From: Amycolatopsis coloradensis
GTDB lineage: Bacteria > Actinomycetota > Actinomycetes > Mycobacteriales > Pseudonocardiaceae
Length of the DNA stretch: 55,786 nucleotides
Assembly (NCBI RefSeq): GCF_037997115.1
Contig: NZ_CP150484.1
Coordinates: 1,105,726 to 1,161,511 of the forward strand
Direction: 5' to 3'
Numbering within the stretch: the first letter of the stretch is position 1; each line of letters begins with the position of its first letter. The notes beneath the pieces are model-generated. The model was not told the DNA's origin and searched no databases. It saw only the letters and a program-made list of their open reading frames with translations. Both the position numbers and the translations under genes were made by a program. Shown here in pieces: positions 44,800 through 55,400 of the stretch.

Positions 44800-46218
44800 A
44801 TGACGACCACCATGACCCCGACGCAGGCGGGACGCCGGGAATGGGTCGGGCTGGCCGTGCTGGCCCTCCCCACCTTCCTGGTCTCCCTCGACGTCTTCGT
44901 GCTGATCCTCGCGCTGCCGAAGCTCAGCCAGAGCCTCGGCGCCGACAGCGTCCAGCAGCTGTGGATCATGGACGTCTACGGCTTCATGATCGCCGGGTTC
45001 ATGGTCACCATGGGCACCCTCGGCGACCGCATCGGCCGCCGCAAACTGCTGCTCATCGGCGCCACGGCGTTCGGGCTCGCCTCCGTGCTGGCCGCGTTCT
45101 CGACCAGCGCGCTGATGCTCATCGCCGCCCGCGCGCTCCTCGGGATCGCCGGCGCGACGCTGGCGCCGTCGACGCTCGCCCTGATCAGCAACCTGTTCTC
45201 CGACAGCCGCCAGCGTTCGCTCGCGATCGGCATCTGGGCGGGCTGCTTCACCGTCGGCGCGATCGTCGGGCCGATGGTCGGCGGAGTGCTGCTGGAGCAC
45301 TTCTGGTGGGGTTCGGTGTTCCTGCTCGGCGTCCCCGCGATGGTCCTGCTGCTCGTCGTCGGCCCGAAGCTCCTGCCCGAGTACCGCAACGAGAACGCCG
45401 GCCGCCTCGACCTGGCGAGCGTCGCGCTTTCACTGGTCACGATCCTGCCCGCAGTCTACGGCATCAAGGAACTCGCCCGCGAGGGTGTCCACGTGGTCCC
45501 GGTGACCTCGCTCCTGATCGGCCTGGCCTTCGGCGCGGTGTTCGTGCGGCGCCAGCGAACCCTCCGGGATCCGCTGATCGACCTGACGCTGTTCCGCGGT
45601 CGTGCGTTCTCGACGGCACTGGGCGGGATGTGCGCGTTCTCGATGCTCGGCGGGACGACCATGCTCTTCGTCGCCCAGTTCTTCCAGATCGTGCTGGAGC
45701 TTTCCCCGGTCGGTGCCGCGCTGGCGCTGCTGCCCGGGATGCTGGCTTCGACCGTCAGCTTTCTCACCGCCCCGATCCTCGCCCGACGTGTCCGCCCCGC
45801 GACGCTGATCGCCGCCGGACTGGCGGGCGCGATCGCCGGATTCCTGCTGCTGACGCAGGTCGAGCCCGGAGCCGGTCCGGTGATCCCGTCGATCGCCTTC
45901 GCCATCACCTGCCTGTGCGGCGGCCCGCTGATCACCCTGGGCACGGATCTGGTCGTCAGCTCGGTGCCGCCGGAGAAGGCAGGCTCGGCGGCCTCGCTTT
46001 CGCAGACCGGCAACGAGTTCGGGTACGCGCTGGGCATCGCGACCGTCGGGACCCTGGGCAACGCGGTCACCCGGTCCCGGCTCGCCGACGCCGTCCCCGC
46101 GCACGACGCGTTCGCCAGCGGGATGCACGCGGTGTCCGGACTGGCCGCGCTGGTGCTGGCCGCGGTCGCGTACTTCGTACTCCGGCACCTCCGCCACGTG
46201 CGTCCGGTCGGCGCCTAA
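44800..46218 (+). CDS. DHA2-type MFS drug exporter (EmrB/QacA family)
   Basis: A 472-residue transporter with about 14 membrane helices, typical of the DHA2 group. Motif A is seen as GTLGDRIGRRKLLLIG, and the group's loop with GPMVGGVLLEHFWWGSVFLL is present. ATG 44800 has AAAGGA 8 nt upstream; a GTG at 44767 would add 11 basic residues with no site. The substrate is unknown; family members export drugs or dyes by proton antiport. It is convergent with the DUF1707 gene, their stop codons overlapping in CTAA. Confidence 0.9.
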   Translation: MTTTMTPTQAGRREWVGLAVLALPTFLVSLDVFVLILALPKLSQSLGADSVQQLWIMDVYGFMIAGFMVTMGTLGDRIGRRKLLLIGATAFGLASVLAAFSTSALMLIAARALLGIAGATLAPSTLALISNLFSDSRQRSLAIGIWAGCFTVGAIVGPMVGGVLLEHFWWGSVFLLGVPAMVLLLVVGPKLLPEYRNENAGRLDLASVALSLVTILPAVYGIKELAREGVHVVPVTSLLIGLAFGAVFVRRQRTLRDPLIDLTLFRGRAFSTALGGMCAFSMLGGTTMLFVAQFFQIVLELSPVGAALALLPGMLASTVSFLTAPILARRVRPATLIAAGLAGAIAGFLLLTQVEPGAGPVIPSIAFAITCLCGGPLITLGTDLVVSSVPPEKAGSAASLSQTGNEFGYALGIATVGTLGNAVTRSRLADAVPAHDAFASGMHAVSGLAALVLAAVAYFVLRHLRHVRPVGA

Positions 46219-46877
46219 CCGAAGAAGCCCCGCCGCGGGTACTTGATGATCAGCGAACCCCCGTGCACGCGCCCGGTGATGACGAACCGGGGCGTGCCGG
46301 GGCGGCCGTTCGACCGCGTCCGGTCGTCGAGGTTGCCGAACTTGATGTCGGTGATCGAGTTGGTGTCGACGGCGCCGTTCTCGGGGATGGTGATCTCCAC
46401 AGGACCCCATTTGGCCTGCAGTTCGATATGCACCACCGGGTGCCGGATCTCGGCCTGGGAGAAGTCCAGTTTCGTGGCGCCGTACTTGTTCCGGATCACC
46501 ATCGACTCGGGGACCAGCCAGTTCCCGTTGCGCTGCAACGCCGAGTACTTGCCGTTGAGCTCCATGACCTGCCCGGACGGCTGCGCGTAGGCATGCTGCC
46601 TCGGCGGTGCCCACGGGTTCTGCTGCTGCCGCGGCACCATTCCCGCCTCGGGGTGCACCAGGCCGGGCAGATCCGTGAGCACCGCGTTCAGCTCACCGCG
46701 GGTCTTCGAGGCGAGGGCGCGGTCGGTCCGTTCGGTGAACTCGTCGAGGTTCAGCATCCCGAGGCCGATCGCCTTCTGCAGGACCTCGACGACGTGTTCC
46801 CGTTCCGCGTCGGAGACCCGGATGTCCCGTCCGGTCAACGGCTTGGTTTCGGTCGCCGGCTGCTCTTCCTCGCCCAT
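46215..46877 (-). CDS. DUF1707 domain protein
   Basis: A 220-residue cytosolic protein. The DUF1707 domain is at ~16-70 (IRVSDAEREHVVEVLQKAIG, LDEFTERTDRALASKTRGEL). A Pro/Gln linker and a beta-rich C-terminal domain (~100-220) of the LiaF/DUF2154-like kind follow. Function is unknown; such proteins are common in actinobacteria. The start ATG is 48 bp from the divergent lipoprotein start. Confidence 0.9.
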   Translation of the reverse strand: MGEEEQPATETKPLTGRDIRVSDAEREHVVEVLQKAIGLGMLNLDEFTERTDRALASKTRGELNAVLTDLPGLVHPEAGMVPRQQQNPWAPPRQHAYAQPSGQVMELNGKYSALQRNGNWLVPESMVIRNKYGATKLDFSQAEIRHPVVHIELQAKWGPVEITIPENGAVDTNSITDIKFGNLDDRTRSNGRPGTPRFVITGRVHGGSLIIKYPRRGFFG

Positions 46878-46925
46878 GTCAGGAATGGTAGAACCGATTC
46901 TCACGCGCGAGATCGGGGAAATACC

Positions 46926-47993
46926 CTGAACAGACCCGCATTTCTCCCCTGTGCCGCCCTGCTGGCGGCTGTCCTGCTGCTGGTCGGATGCACCGTCGAA
47001 GCAGACCCGCCGGAGGCCGTCCCGGTGCCGACGGCCCCACCGGCGTCGAAGCTCGAAGGCGAATCGGTGGACTACAGCGGTTTCCGCCTGGTCATGACGA
47101 CGTCGCCGCCATCGGTACTCGATCCCGCCACCGGCGCCACCACTCCGCTTCCGGGCGCTCCGGCCGGCGACCGGGTCAACGACGTCCTCCGCGTCGGCAA
47201 GTTCCCGGTCGTGCTGTCGGCCGCGCGCTGCGGGCCGTCGTGCCTGGAGCCGTCCGAAGTGCTCGTCTACGGCGACCCCAAGCACCAGCCGTGGAAGCTG
47301 GGCAAGGCCCGCAGCGTCGCGCCGTCGGCCGACGAGAGCGGGGTCTGGCTGATCCGCGACGACGGCAACGACCTCTGCCGCCTCCAGTACGTCTCCCTGC
47401 TCGGCGCGGAACGCGATCGCGGCCGTCCGGCGAGCTGCACGACGGCCGTGCGCCAAGAGGTGCCGAAGGGGCTGCTGATCACGGTGAACAGCGGGACGGC
47501 GAGCGCCGAGGACGTGCTGATCGATCCCGCCACCGGCCGCGCCGTGCACCAGTTCCCCCGCGTGCTGGCGATCACCAAGGAGCGGATGCTGCTCGCCGAA
47601 CTGACCGAGTTCTCCGTGCTCGACCTGCGCGACGATCAACGGACCCGGGTCCCCCGGCCGGTGGCCGACGGCACGCCCGGCATGGTGGTGCCGAGCCGCG
47701 ACGGCTACAAGGTCGCCGTGATGTTCGGCAACCCCGCCTGGGCGGGGACGGCGACGCAGACGGCCGACGTCTGGGTGCTCGCCCTCGACACGCTGACCTG
47801 GACGCACGCGCCCGCGATGCCGATCGCGACCGAGCTCAAGCGGGTCGCGATCGAGTGGACCGAGAACGACGACCTGGTGATCGCGACCGACGTCGTCGCG
47901 AACTGGCGCCTCGACCGGCCGCGCTGGACGGTCGTCAAGACCCCGTTGCCCGCCGAGCGGAACCAGCGGGTGGTGGCCGTCGCCCAGGGCTGA
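46926..47993 (+). CDS. Lipoprotein with probable CTG start
   Basis: A 355-residue protein with a lipoprotein signal (NRPAFLPCAALLAAVLLLVG then Cys; lipobox LLVGC). The rest is strand-rich with repeated VxLxD segments, suggesting a beta-propeller-like fold. No ATG, GTG or TTG is found in the right place. CTG 46926 has GGGGA 6 nt upstream and places the charged residue (Arg3) just before the hydrophobic segment. Function is unknown. It is divergent from the DUF1707 gene with 48 bp between. Confidence 0.78.
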   Translation: MNRPAFLPCAALLAAVLLLVGCTVEADPPEAVPVPTAPPASKLEGESVDYSGFRLVMTTSPPSVLDPATGATTPLPGAPAGDRVNDVLRVGKFPVVLSAARCGPSCLEPSEVLVYGDPKHQPWKLGKARSVAPSADESGVWLIRDDGNDLCRLQYVSLLGAERDRGRPASCTTAVRQEVPKGLLITVNSGTASAEDVLIDPATGRAVHQFPRVLAITKERMLLAELTEFSVLDLRDDQRTRVPRPVADGTPGMVVPSRDGYKVAVMFGNPAWAGTATQTADVWVLALDTLTWTHAPAMPIATELKRVAIEWTENDDLVIATDVVANWRLDRPRWTVVKTPLPAERNQRVVAVAQG

Positions 47994-48004
47994 GCTACTC
48001 GGTG

Positions 48005-48664
48005 CTATTCAGCGTCCAGCCCGTGCTCGATGGCGTACCGGGCGAGTTCGACACGGTTGTGCAGCTGGAGTTTCCGCAGCGTCGACTGGACGTGGTTCTC
48101 CACCGTCCGATGCGACAGCACGAGCTTCTCGGCGATCTGCCGCGCCGTCATCCCCTTCGCGACCAGGCGCAGGACGTCGGTCTCGCGTTCCGTCAGCCGC
48201 GGCGGCGCGGGCCCGTCGTCCGGCGCGTCGGCCATGCGGCGGTACTCGCCGAGGACGAGCCCGGCGAGTCCGGCGGTGAACACCGGGTCGCCCGCGGCGG
48301 TCCGCCTGACCGCGTCCACCAGCTCGCTCGCCGAAGCCGATTTCACCAGGTAGCCGGACGCCCCGGCCTTGACCGCCTCGAGGACGTCGCTGTGCTCGCC
48401 GCTCGCGGACAGCACCAGGACCTTGGTCGACGGCAGTTCCGAGGTGATCTCGCGGGTGGCGTCGACGCCCGAGGTCTCGCCGAGGTTGAGGTCCATCAGC
48501 ACGACGTCGGGCCGGACCGTGCGCGCGATCCGCACCGCCGCGGGCGCGTCCGGCGCGGTGGCCCGCACGTCGAAACCGTGCTCGGCCAGGTCGCGCGCGA
48601 CCCCGTCCCGCCACATCGGATGGTCGTCGACCACCATCACCGAGACCCGAGCCTCACCGGTCAT
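48005..48664 (-). CDS. NarL/LuxR-type response regulator
   Basis: A 219-residue response regulator. The receiver domain has acidic DD at 13-14, phospho-acceptor Asp58 (VLMDLN) and Lys in GYLVKSAS. The C-terminal LuxR helix-turn-helix is at ~153-215 (LTERETDVLRLVAKGMTARQ; KLVLSHRTVENHVQSTLRKL). It overlaps the histidine kinase stop by 4 bp, so the pair is translationally coupled. The order and sequence style resemble MacRS-type pairs of actinobacteria; target genes are unknown. Confidence 0.93.
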   Translation of the reverse strand: MTGEARVSVMVVDDHPMWRDGVARDLAEHGFDVRATAPDAPAAVRIARTVRPDVVLMDLNLGETSGVDATREITSELPSTKVLVLSASGEHSDVLEAVKAGASGYLVKSASASELVDAVRRTAAGDPVFTAGLAGLVLGEYRRMADAPDDGPAPPRLTERETDVLRLVAKGMTARQIAEKLVLSHRTVENHVQSTLRKLQLHNRVELARYAIEHGLDAE

Positions 48665-49827
48665 CGCTTTCCCCTCGCCGCGACTGGAACCTTGACTTCC
48701 CATTCCGTGCCCTGGCCGGGCGCGGTGTCCAGGGCGGCACTTCCGCCCAGATCCCGCACGCGTCCCTTGATGGACTCCGCGATACCTAGATGTCCCTCGG
48801 CCGCCGCGCGTTCCAAAACGCCGGGTGCGATTCCCGGCCCGTCGTCGCGAACGCTGACGACGACCTCGGTGCCGAGGTCTTCCAGCAACACCCAGGCGTG
48901 CGCGTCTTCCCCCGCGTGTTTCTCGACGTTCGACAGCGCCTCGCGCGCCACGGCCACCAGCTCCGAGGTCACGTGCTCGGGCAGCTGGACCTCGCCCGCG
49001 GGCGTCGAGACCTGCACCGACGGCGTCGCGAGCAGCTGCAGCGCGGCACGGAGGTCGGTGGTCCCGTTCTCGCTCGGATGCGTCGGCTCGGTGGTGACCA
49101 GCGCGCGCAGTGCGATCTCCTGCTCACCGGCCAGTTTCGCCAGCTCGGCGGCCTCTCCGCCGAATTCGGCGCCGCGTTTGCGCACCCTGGCGAGGACCTG
49201 GAGGACGCTGTCGTGGATCGAGCGGGCGAGCCGCTCGCGTTCGGCCGTCGCGGCTTCCATCCGCAACGCCCTGGTCAGCGCGTCCGCCGACCGGCGAGCC
49301 ATCGTGGCGGCCAGCCCGATCACGAACCCGCTCGCGGTCAGCAGGAAGCCGTCCCTGGCGACGTCGACGTCGAACCGCCAGCGCACCAGCCCGGTGACCA
49401 CCGAGACCACCAGCCCGGCGAGCACCCCGCCGACCGCGCCGAACCGCGTGCCGGCGGCCGCGGGCGGGACCGCCGCCCACACCGTCGTGATGAGCGGGAT
49501 GTTGGCGTCGAACTGCGCGGTGGTCAGGATCCACGCCGACGTGAACATGAGGGCGACGGTGAGCGCGAGATCGACGCCAACCAGCCACGGCCAGCGGCTC
49601 GACGGCCGCGCGTAGAACACGCTGCTGACGATCGTCCACACCGTCATCAAGCCGAACGACGTCCACGCCAGCCACTTGTTCGCGTAGCCGTCGTAATGGA
49701 CGATGAAGGAGCCGAGCGCGAAGAGCAGCGTCGTCACGCGAAGCACGATCACCCCGCGCCACAGCGGAGTGGCCGGGTCCCGCGTGCCGAGTGCCGAGAC
49801 GGCGCGCCAGAGCGGGGTCTCGGTCAT
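48661..49827 (-). CDS. NarL-type sensor histidine kinase (MacS-like)
   Basis: A 388-residue sensor kinase. Five to six membrane helices (~25-175) lead to the HisKA_3 helix with His205 (SIHDSVLQVLARV) and a HATPase domain (VAREALSNVEKHAG; DDGPGI; HLGIAESI). There is no extended extracytoplasmic sensor, so it likely senses through the membrane. It overlaps both neighbours by 4 bp, forming a PerM-HK-RR operon. The kinase motif is nearly the same as in the orphan at 9926. Confidence 0.92.
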   Translation of the reverse strand: MTETPLWRAVSALGTRDPATPLWRGVIVLRVTTLLFALGSFIVHYDGYANKWLAWTSFGLMTVWTIVSSVFYARPSSRWPWLVGVDLALTVALMFTSAWILTTAQFDANIPLITTVWAAVPPAAAGTRFGAVGGVLAGLVVSVVTGLVRWRFDVDVARDGFLLTASGFVIGLAATMARRSADALTRALRMEAATAERERLARSIHDSVLQVLARVRKRGAEFGGEAAELAKLAGEQEIALRALVTTEPTHPSENGTTDLRAALQLLATPSVQVSTPAGEVQLPEHVTSELVAVAREALSNVEKHAGEDAHAWVLLEDLGTEVVVSVRDDGPGIAPGVLERAAAEGHLGIAESIKGRVRDLGGSAALDTAPGQGTEWEVKVPVAARGKR

Positions 49828-51020
49828 GACTTGGCTTCGGACTCTTCCCCGGGATCATTCGGTTGCGCCGCCTGATCCCGCAGGACGTCGATCTCGGCCG
49901 GATCGGGATCGTGTTCGTGCAGCAGCGACCGGATCCCCGCGTTGAGCACCGCGAGCAGCGGCACCGAGAGCAGCGCGCCGGCGATCCCGGCGGCGACGAG
50001 ACCGGCGGTGATCGCGAGCACCACGGCGAGCGGGTGCAGCTTCACCGCGCGGCCGAGCAGGATCGGCTGCAGCACGTGGCTTTCCAGCTGCATGACGCCG
50101 ATGACGATGGCCAGCACGATCAGCGCGCCGACGATGCCCTTCGTCACCAGCGCGATCAGCACCGCGACCGCGCCCGCGATCACGGCGCCGATGATCGGGA
50201 TGAAGGCGCCGAGGAACACCAGCGTCGCCAGCGGGATCACCAGCGGCACACCGACGATCGCCAGCCCGATGCCGATGCCGACCGCGTCGACCACGGCCAC
50301 CGCCGCCGTCGCGCGCACGTAGCTGACCAGCGACGCGAAACCGCGCCGCCCGGCGACGTCGACCCGGTTCCGCACGCGGCCCGGCACACCGCGGACCAGG
50401 AACTTCCAGATCTGGTCGCCGCCGGAGAGGAAGAAGATGAGGATGAACAGCGTCAGGATGAAGCCGGTGACGATCTCGCCGACCGTGCCCGCGGTGGTGA
50501 GCGCGGTCGTGGTGATCGACGCCTGGTTGTTCTGCAGGAAGCTGATCGCCTGGTTGATGAACTCCTGGATCTGCTCCTGGCGCAGGTGCAGCGGCCCGTC
50601 GATGAGCCAGACCTTGATCTGGTTGAGGCTCTCCGTCAGCTGCTTCTGCAGTTCGGGCAGGCCGGAGGAAAACTGCGCGACGACGAACGTCAGCAACCCG
50701 CCGAGGACCGCGAGCCCGGCGATCAGCACTATCCCGGCCGCGAGCCCGCGAGGGAATCTCAACATCGTCAGCTTGGAGACCGCCGGCGCGAGCAGCGCCG
50801 CGAGCAGCAGCGCGATCGACAACGGGATCACGACCACCGACAGATAGCCGATGAGGAACACGATGACGTAGAGCGCGGCGATCACCACGATGAAACGCCA
50901 CGACAACGCCGCACCGATCCGCAGGCCGCGGGGCACCAGGTTGGTGACGTCTTCGGTCGACTCGGAGAGGAACGGGTTCGCCTGGTCGAATTCCGGCTGT
51001 TTGCGCTGGGGCTCGCTCAC
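49824..51020 (-). CDS. AI-2E/PerM family transporter
   Basis: A 398-residue membrane protein with about eight helices. It has the family's central coiled domain (LPELQKQLTESLNQIKVWLI) and LGAFIPIIGAVIAGAVAVLI and VLQPILLGRAVKLHPLAVVL signatures. The GTG at 51020 was chosen because GGTGAG lies upstream and no homology-like sequence lies before it. The name comes from E. coli TqsA; the substrate here is unknown. It overlaps the histidine kinase gene by 4 bp. Confidence 0.9.
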   Translation of the reverse strand: MSEPQRKQPEFDQANPFLSESTEDVTNLVPRGLRIGAALSWRFIVVIAALYVIVFLIGYLSVVVIPLSIALLLAALLAPAVSKLTMLRFPRGLAAGIVLIAGLAVLGGLLTFVVAQFSSGLPELQKQLTESLNQIKVWLIDGPLHLRQEQIQEFINQAISFLQNNQASITTTALTTAGTVGEIVTGFILTLFILIFFLSGGDQIWKFLVRGVPGRVRNRVDVAGRRGFASLVSYVRATAAVAVVDAVGIGIGLAIVGVPLVIPLATLVFLGAFIPIIGAVIAGAVAVLIALVTKGIVGALIVLAIVIGVMQLESHVLQPILLGRAVKLHPLAVVLAITAGLVAAGIAGALLSVPLLAVLNAGIRSLLHEHDPDPAEIDVLRDQAAQPNDPGEESEAKS

Positions 51021-51149
51021 GCGCTCACCGTATCGGTCCGAGGCGACGTTTCCCGACCATTCCGGGCGACGCGCACGGGGCGAATTCGCCCGATGCGACG
51101 CTTGACACACCACCTGCGGATCAACTCTGGAGTAACCGCGCCCCGCCAG

Positions 51150-51299
51150 CCTTGATCACACATCGTGATTTCGGGCTACACCGTGTGTTCTTCACACGAT
51201 CGTGCCATCAAGGTGGTTCAAAGTCGCGCGGGCCTTCCGCACTTTGCTTACCTCGGTCCCGCAACCACGAACGGCATACCGATGCGACAGGAGACCGAG
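51150..51299 (+). promoter_or_regulatory. Structured region upstream of the secreted protein gene
   Basis: CCTTGAT (51150-51156) can pair with ATCAAGG (51207-51213), enclosing a CGTGTG/CACACG hairpin (51182-51198). Nearer the gene, CTCGGTC (51252-51258) pairs with GACCGAG (51293-51299), ending on the first base of the GTG start and trapping the AGGAG ribosome site in its loop. No known riboswitch consensus was recognised. It may be chance, or a translation control element. Confidence 0.4.
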
Positions 51300-52306
51300 T
51301 GACGAACGCGGCGAAGAACGAGGGGCGGGGCGCGGCGCGCTTCGGCCGTCTCGCTTCGCGTGCGCTGTTCGTGCTCGGCGGCGCCGTCGCCGGTTCCGCC
51401 GTCGCGTGGGTCGTTTCGGGCGCCTCCGCTTCCGCGGACATCACCCCGGTGGTCTCCACTCCCGAAACCAGCGTCACCCCGGTCACCGACGCCACCGCGG
51501 CGGGTTTGACCGACGTCTCCCAAGGCGCGTCGAAGTTCGCGGGTGACGTCGCCGGTGCGATGTGCGGCGACAGCCAGCAGGACGCCACCACGTGGTCGAT
51601 GCCCGCCGAGAACGAGTCCGCTTCCGCGAAGCACCACTGCGGCGACATCCGCGCCGACCGGCACGAGGTCTCGACGCGCGTCAGCGACGCGGTCACCGAC
51701 TTCGCGGACAACTCGGTGGTCACCCCGGTCAAGCGGACCCTCGGCGCGGTCGAGCACATCGTGCGCAAGCCCCAGGACACCCGCCAGGTGCTGGACGAGA
51801 CGTTCACCCCGTCGCCCGACTTCGGCCGCGGGGTCTGGGACCTCCTCGACCCGAACGGACACGGCGACCTCGTCCCGCGGCTTCCGGTCGACGGCGGTCC
51901 GGTCGACCCGAACTCGCCGCTCGACACCATCGGCGCCGGTGAGCAGGTCACCGACTTCGCGCAGCTGGCGACGACCCAGTTCCCCGCTTCCCTCGAAACC
52001 GTCCTCCCGATGCCGGCCCTCGTGCAGCAGCACGGTGCCTTCGATCAGGTCGAGGACGCCCCGGCACGTGACGGTCACCGCGGTGACTTCCCGCGTCCGA
52101 TCACCCCGGCGCCGCTTCCCGCCGCGCCTTCCTTCCCGACTGTCCCCGGCGGCTCCGCCCCCGGTGGTCACCTCGACGGCCTGACCCACGGCGTTCCCGC
52201 CTGGGTCGCCGCTGCCGTCGAGCGTTCCCTGACCGGCTACGCGCTGGCAGGCACGCGGTACATGCCGCTCACCCCGGGCTCGCAGCCCGGCGTCACTCCC
52301 GACTGA
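51299..52306 (+). CDS. Secreted protein, unknown function
   Basis: A 335-residue protein. A basic N-terminus (RGAARFGRLASRALFVLGGA) and hydrophobic stretch end in SGASASADI, a typical signal peptide with AxA cleavage. The mature part has two cysteines close together (MCGD, HHCGD), many prolines and no recognised domain. GTG 51299 was chosen for the AGGAG 6 nt upstream. The signal peptide style and adjacency suggest that it is exported with the following large surface protein. Confidence 0.75.
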   Translation: MTNAAKNEGRGAARFGRLASRALFVLGGAVAGSAVAWVVSGASASADITPVVSTPETSVTPVTDATAAGLTDVSQGASKFAGDVAGAMCGDSQQDATTWSMPAENESASAKHHCGDIRADRHEVSTRVSDAVTDFADNSVVTPVKRTLGAVEHIVRKPQDTRQVLDETFTPSPDFGRGVWDLLDPNGHGDLVPRLPVDGGPVDPNSPLDTIGAGEQVTDFAQLATTQFPASLETVLPMPALVQQHGAFDQVEDAPARDGHRGDFPRPITPAPLPAAPSFPTVPGGSAPGGHLDGLTHGVPAWVAAAVERSLTGYALAGTRYMPLTPGSQPGVTPD

Positions 52307-52479
52307 ACACCTCCCTCCGCGGGGTAGCCGACGCGCCTCACGCCTCCCGATTCCGGGCTTGGCTTCGCGTCCGCTCCTGATCCCCGCGAAACGGCGGTGC
52401 GCTTTGTCGCGCCCGCAATCGCTCCACCCCCCTCTGGTGCCTTTCCACGGCACCCCCTGAACCCGAAAGGGAACCCGAA

Positions 52480-55400
52480 ATGAAGGAGAAAAACCCCATG
52501 CAATCCTGGGCAAAGCGCGGACTCCAGACCGCGTTGGTCACGGGTGGGTTGTTGATGCTGGGCACCGGCATCGCCTCGGCTGACGAACACGTCAACCCCG
52601 ACACCCCGGCCTCCCCGCTCGACGCGAACGTCACCGTTCCGGTCGAGATCGACAACAACGCCGTTGGCACGCCCCTCGGCCAGGCCGACCTCCCCGGCTA
52701 CAAGGGCGAGATCAGCACCAAGGCCGTCACCAAGCCCGTCTCGGACGCGCTGGACTCGGCTTCGTCGCCCGGCGGCAGCACCGACGGCATCGGCGGAGGG
52801 CTCCCCAGCCTTTCCGGCAAGAACGCCGTCCCGGCGCCGCTGGCCGCCAAGGACTCCCGCCAGATCAGCGGCGGGGTGACCGGCGGTGGGTTCACCACCA
52901 CGGACGACATCCTCAAGGGCAACAAGGTCGTCGGCGACGTCGTCGTCCCGATCCAGATCGTCGACAACGCCATCGGCGTGATCGGCGACGCCGAGGTCGA
53001 GGGTGGCACCCACGACCAGACCTGGTCGCACAACCAGGACGTCGAGACCACCGGTGCGGACTCCAGCCTCGCCGGGAACGTCGTGTCCCTCGACTGGGCA
53101 CTGCCCGTGCAGATCGCCGGCAACGCCGGTGGGCTCGCCGGTGGCACCGGCCGCGTGGTCGGCGGTTCCGCCAGCCAGAGCGCCACCGAGACCGGCAACA
53201 TCACCACCGACGGCGAGGGCTCCGCCCTGTCCGGCAACGTGCTGGCCGGTCAGTTCGCCACCCCGGTCCAGGTCACCGGCAACGCCGCCTCCTGGATCAT
53301 CGGCAACGCCAACAGTTCCGGCTACGAGGCCGAGACCGAGGCCACCTCCGGCGGCTGGGTCGAGACCGACGGTGACGACTCCGCCCTCGGCGGCAACGTC
53401 GGCGCGGTGCCGATCGCCTTGCCGGTGAAGTTCAACGACAACGCTGCCGCCGCGTGGGGTTCGCTCGCGAACTCCAACAGCAGCTCGTCCGCGGACGCCA
53501 CCGCCGGTGACACCACCCCGGGCTGGAGCAACGTCCCCAGCTACGTGCAGACCTCCGGCGAGGACTCGGCCGTCGCGGGTAACGCGATCGTGCCGCAGAC
53601 CGCGGACGTCGCGAACGTCGGCGGCGTGGCCGCCAGCTGGATCGGGCTCGCGAACACCGGCACCGAAGGCGGGACCAGCCAGTCCAGCGCCGTCGACGCC
53701 GGTGGGTTCGTCAGCACCGAGGGCGAAGGCTCCGCCGGTGGCGGCAACATCGTCGACCCGGCACTGGCCGCCCCGGTCGAGGTGACCTGCATCGCGGGCA
53801 CCTACATCGGCAGCGCCAACGTCGCGTCGTGCGAGAACACCGTCGACGCGAACGCCGGCAACGGCAGCCACACCACGGGTGACGACTCCACCCTCGCGGG
53901 CAACATCGTCAACACCCAGGCCGCGCTGGCCCCCGAGGTGTTCGGCGTCGCCGGTTCGCACATCGGACAGGCGACCGCCGAGGCGTCCGAGACGAAGACC
54001 GTGACCGCGGGTGCGTACGACGGCACCACGGGCAACGACTCGTCCGGCTCGGGCAACATCGTCCAGGTCCCGGCCGCCGTTCCGGCCGAGGTCTTCGGCG
54101 TGGGTGGCTCGTTCATCGGTCAGAGCACCGCCTCGGCCGAGGAGACCAAGGTCGTCTCCGGTGGCGGCGGCGGGAACACCGCCGACGACAACGGCTTCCT
54201 CAGCTCCAACCTGGGCACCGTGCCGGTTTCGCTGCCGGTGCAGGCGTTCGGGATCGGTGGCGCGTTCATCGGCCAGGGCCACGGTGGCGCCGACGGCGAC
54301 ACCACCTCCAACGCGGGCGGCGACGTCCACGCGACCGGTGACGGTGGCGCGGGCTCGGGCAACCTGGTCTACGGCCCGGTCTCCCTGCCGGTCCAGGCGC
54401 ACAACTTCGCCGGCGTGCTCGGCGGGATCGCCTCGGGCAAGGGCACGAACCTCACCGACTCGAGCGCGGGCGGCGACGCCACCGCCAACGGTGAAGAAGG
54501 CGCCCTGGCGGGCAACATCGTCCAGACGCCGATCGGTGGCGCGGTCCCGGTGACCGGGCACGGCATCGCCGGTGCGGGCATCGCCGAGGGCGACAGCGTC
54601 AGCGACGTCCTGTCGGAGGCCGGCGGCGACGCCACCACCACCGGTGACGAGGGCGCGGTCTCGGGCAACATCATCGGCGCGCAGGCGCTGCCGATCGTGC
54701 CGGTCACCCACGACGCGATCGCGGCCGCGGGTATCGCCGACGCCGAGGGCGCCAACACCGTCGACGCGCTTTCGGGCGGCGACGTGGAGACCTCGGGCCT
54801 CGACGGATCGCTGTCGGGCAACATCCTCGACATCCCGGCCGCGGCCGACCCCGAGGTGTTCGGCAACGCCATCGCGGCGGTCGGCGGCGTGTCCGAGACC
54901 GAGGCGACCAGCATGATCACCGGCCAGGCCGGTGGCGACAGCATCACCGACGGCAGCGGAGAGGCCCTCTCGGGCTTCAACTTCCACCACCCGTTCGTCT
55001 TCGTGGTGCCGCTGAACGAGTTCGAGATCCCGGTCCTCGCGATCGCGGACGAGAACTCGGAGGACTTCACCGAGATCAACGGTGAGGAGTTCTCCCGCGC
55101 CTTCACCGACTCGGTCGGTTCGGAGATGCCGATCGACGCGCTCCCCGCGCTGCCCTTCGGTGCTCCCGCCCTGCCGTCGATGAACGGTGCCGGCGCTCTG
55201 CCGACCACCCCGGCGATCGGTGGCGCCCGCGCCGACGGTCCCCAGGTGGCCACCCTGCCCGTGCAGGTGGCGGGCCTGACCGCGCTGAAGCAGCTGACCG
55301 CCGTCCCGACGGCGCTGCCGAAGTCGGACCTGCCCGAGCTGCCCGGCACCCCGGCCCTGCCCGGTGTCCCGGCCCTGCCGAAGACCCCGGGTCTGCCCGG

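Noticed and set aside
49824..51020. Calling the PerM-family protein an autoinducer-2 exporter
   Set aside because: The family name comes from one E. coli member. Nothing here shows AI-2 transport, and no luxS lies nearby.
51150..51299. c-di-AMP (ydaO-type) riboswitch before the secreted protein
   Set aside because: The key GGGTGAATCC-type conserved segments of that class are absent.
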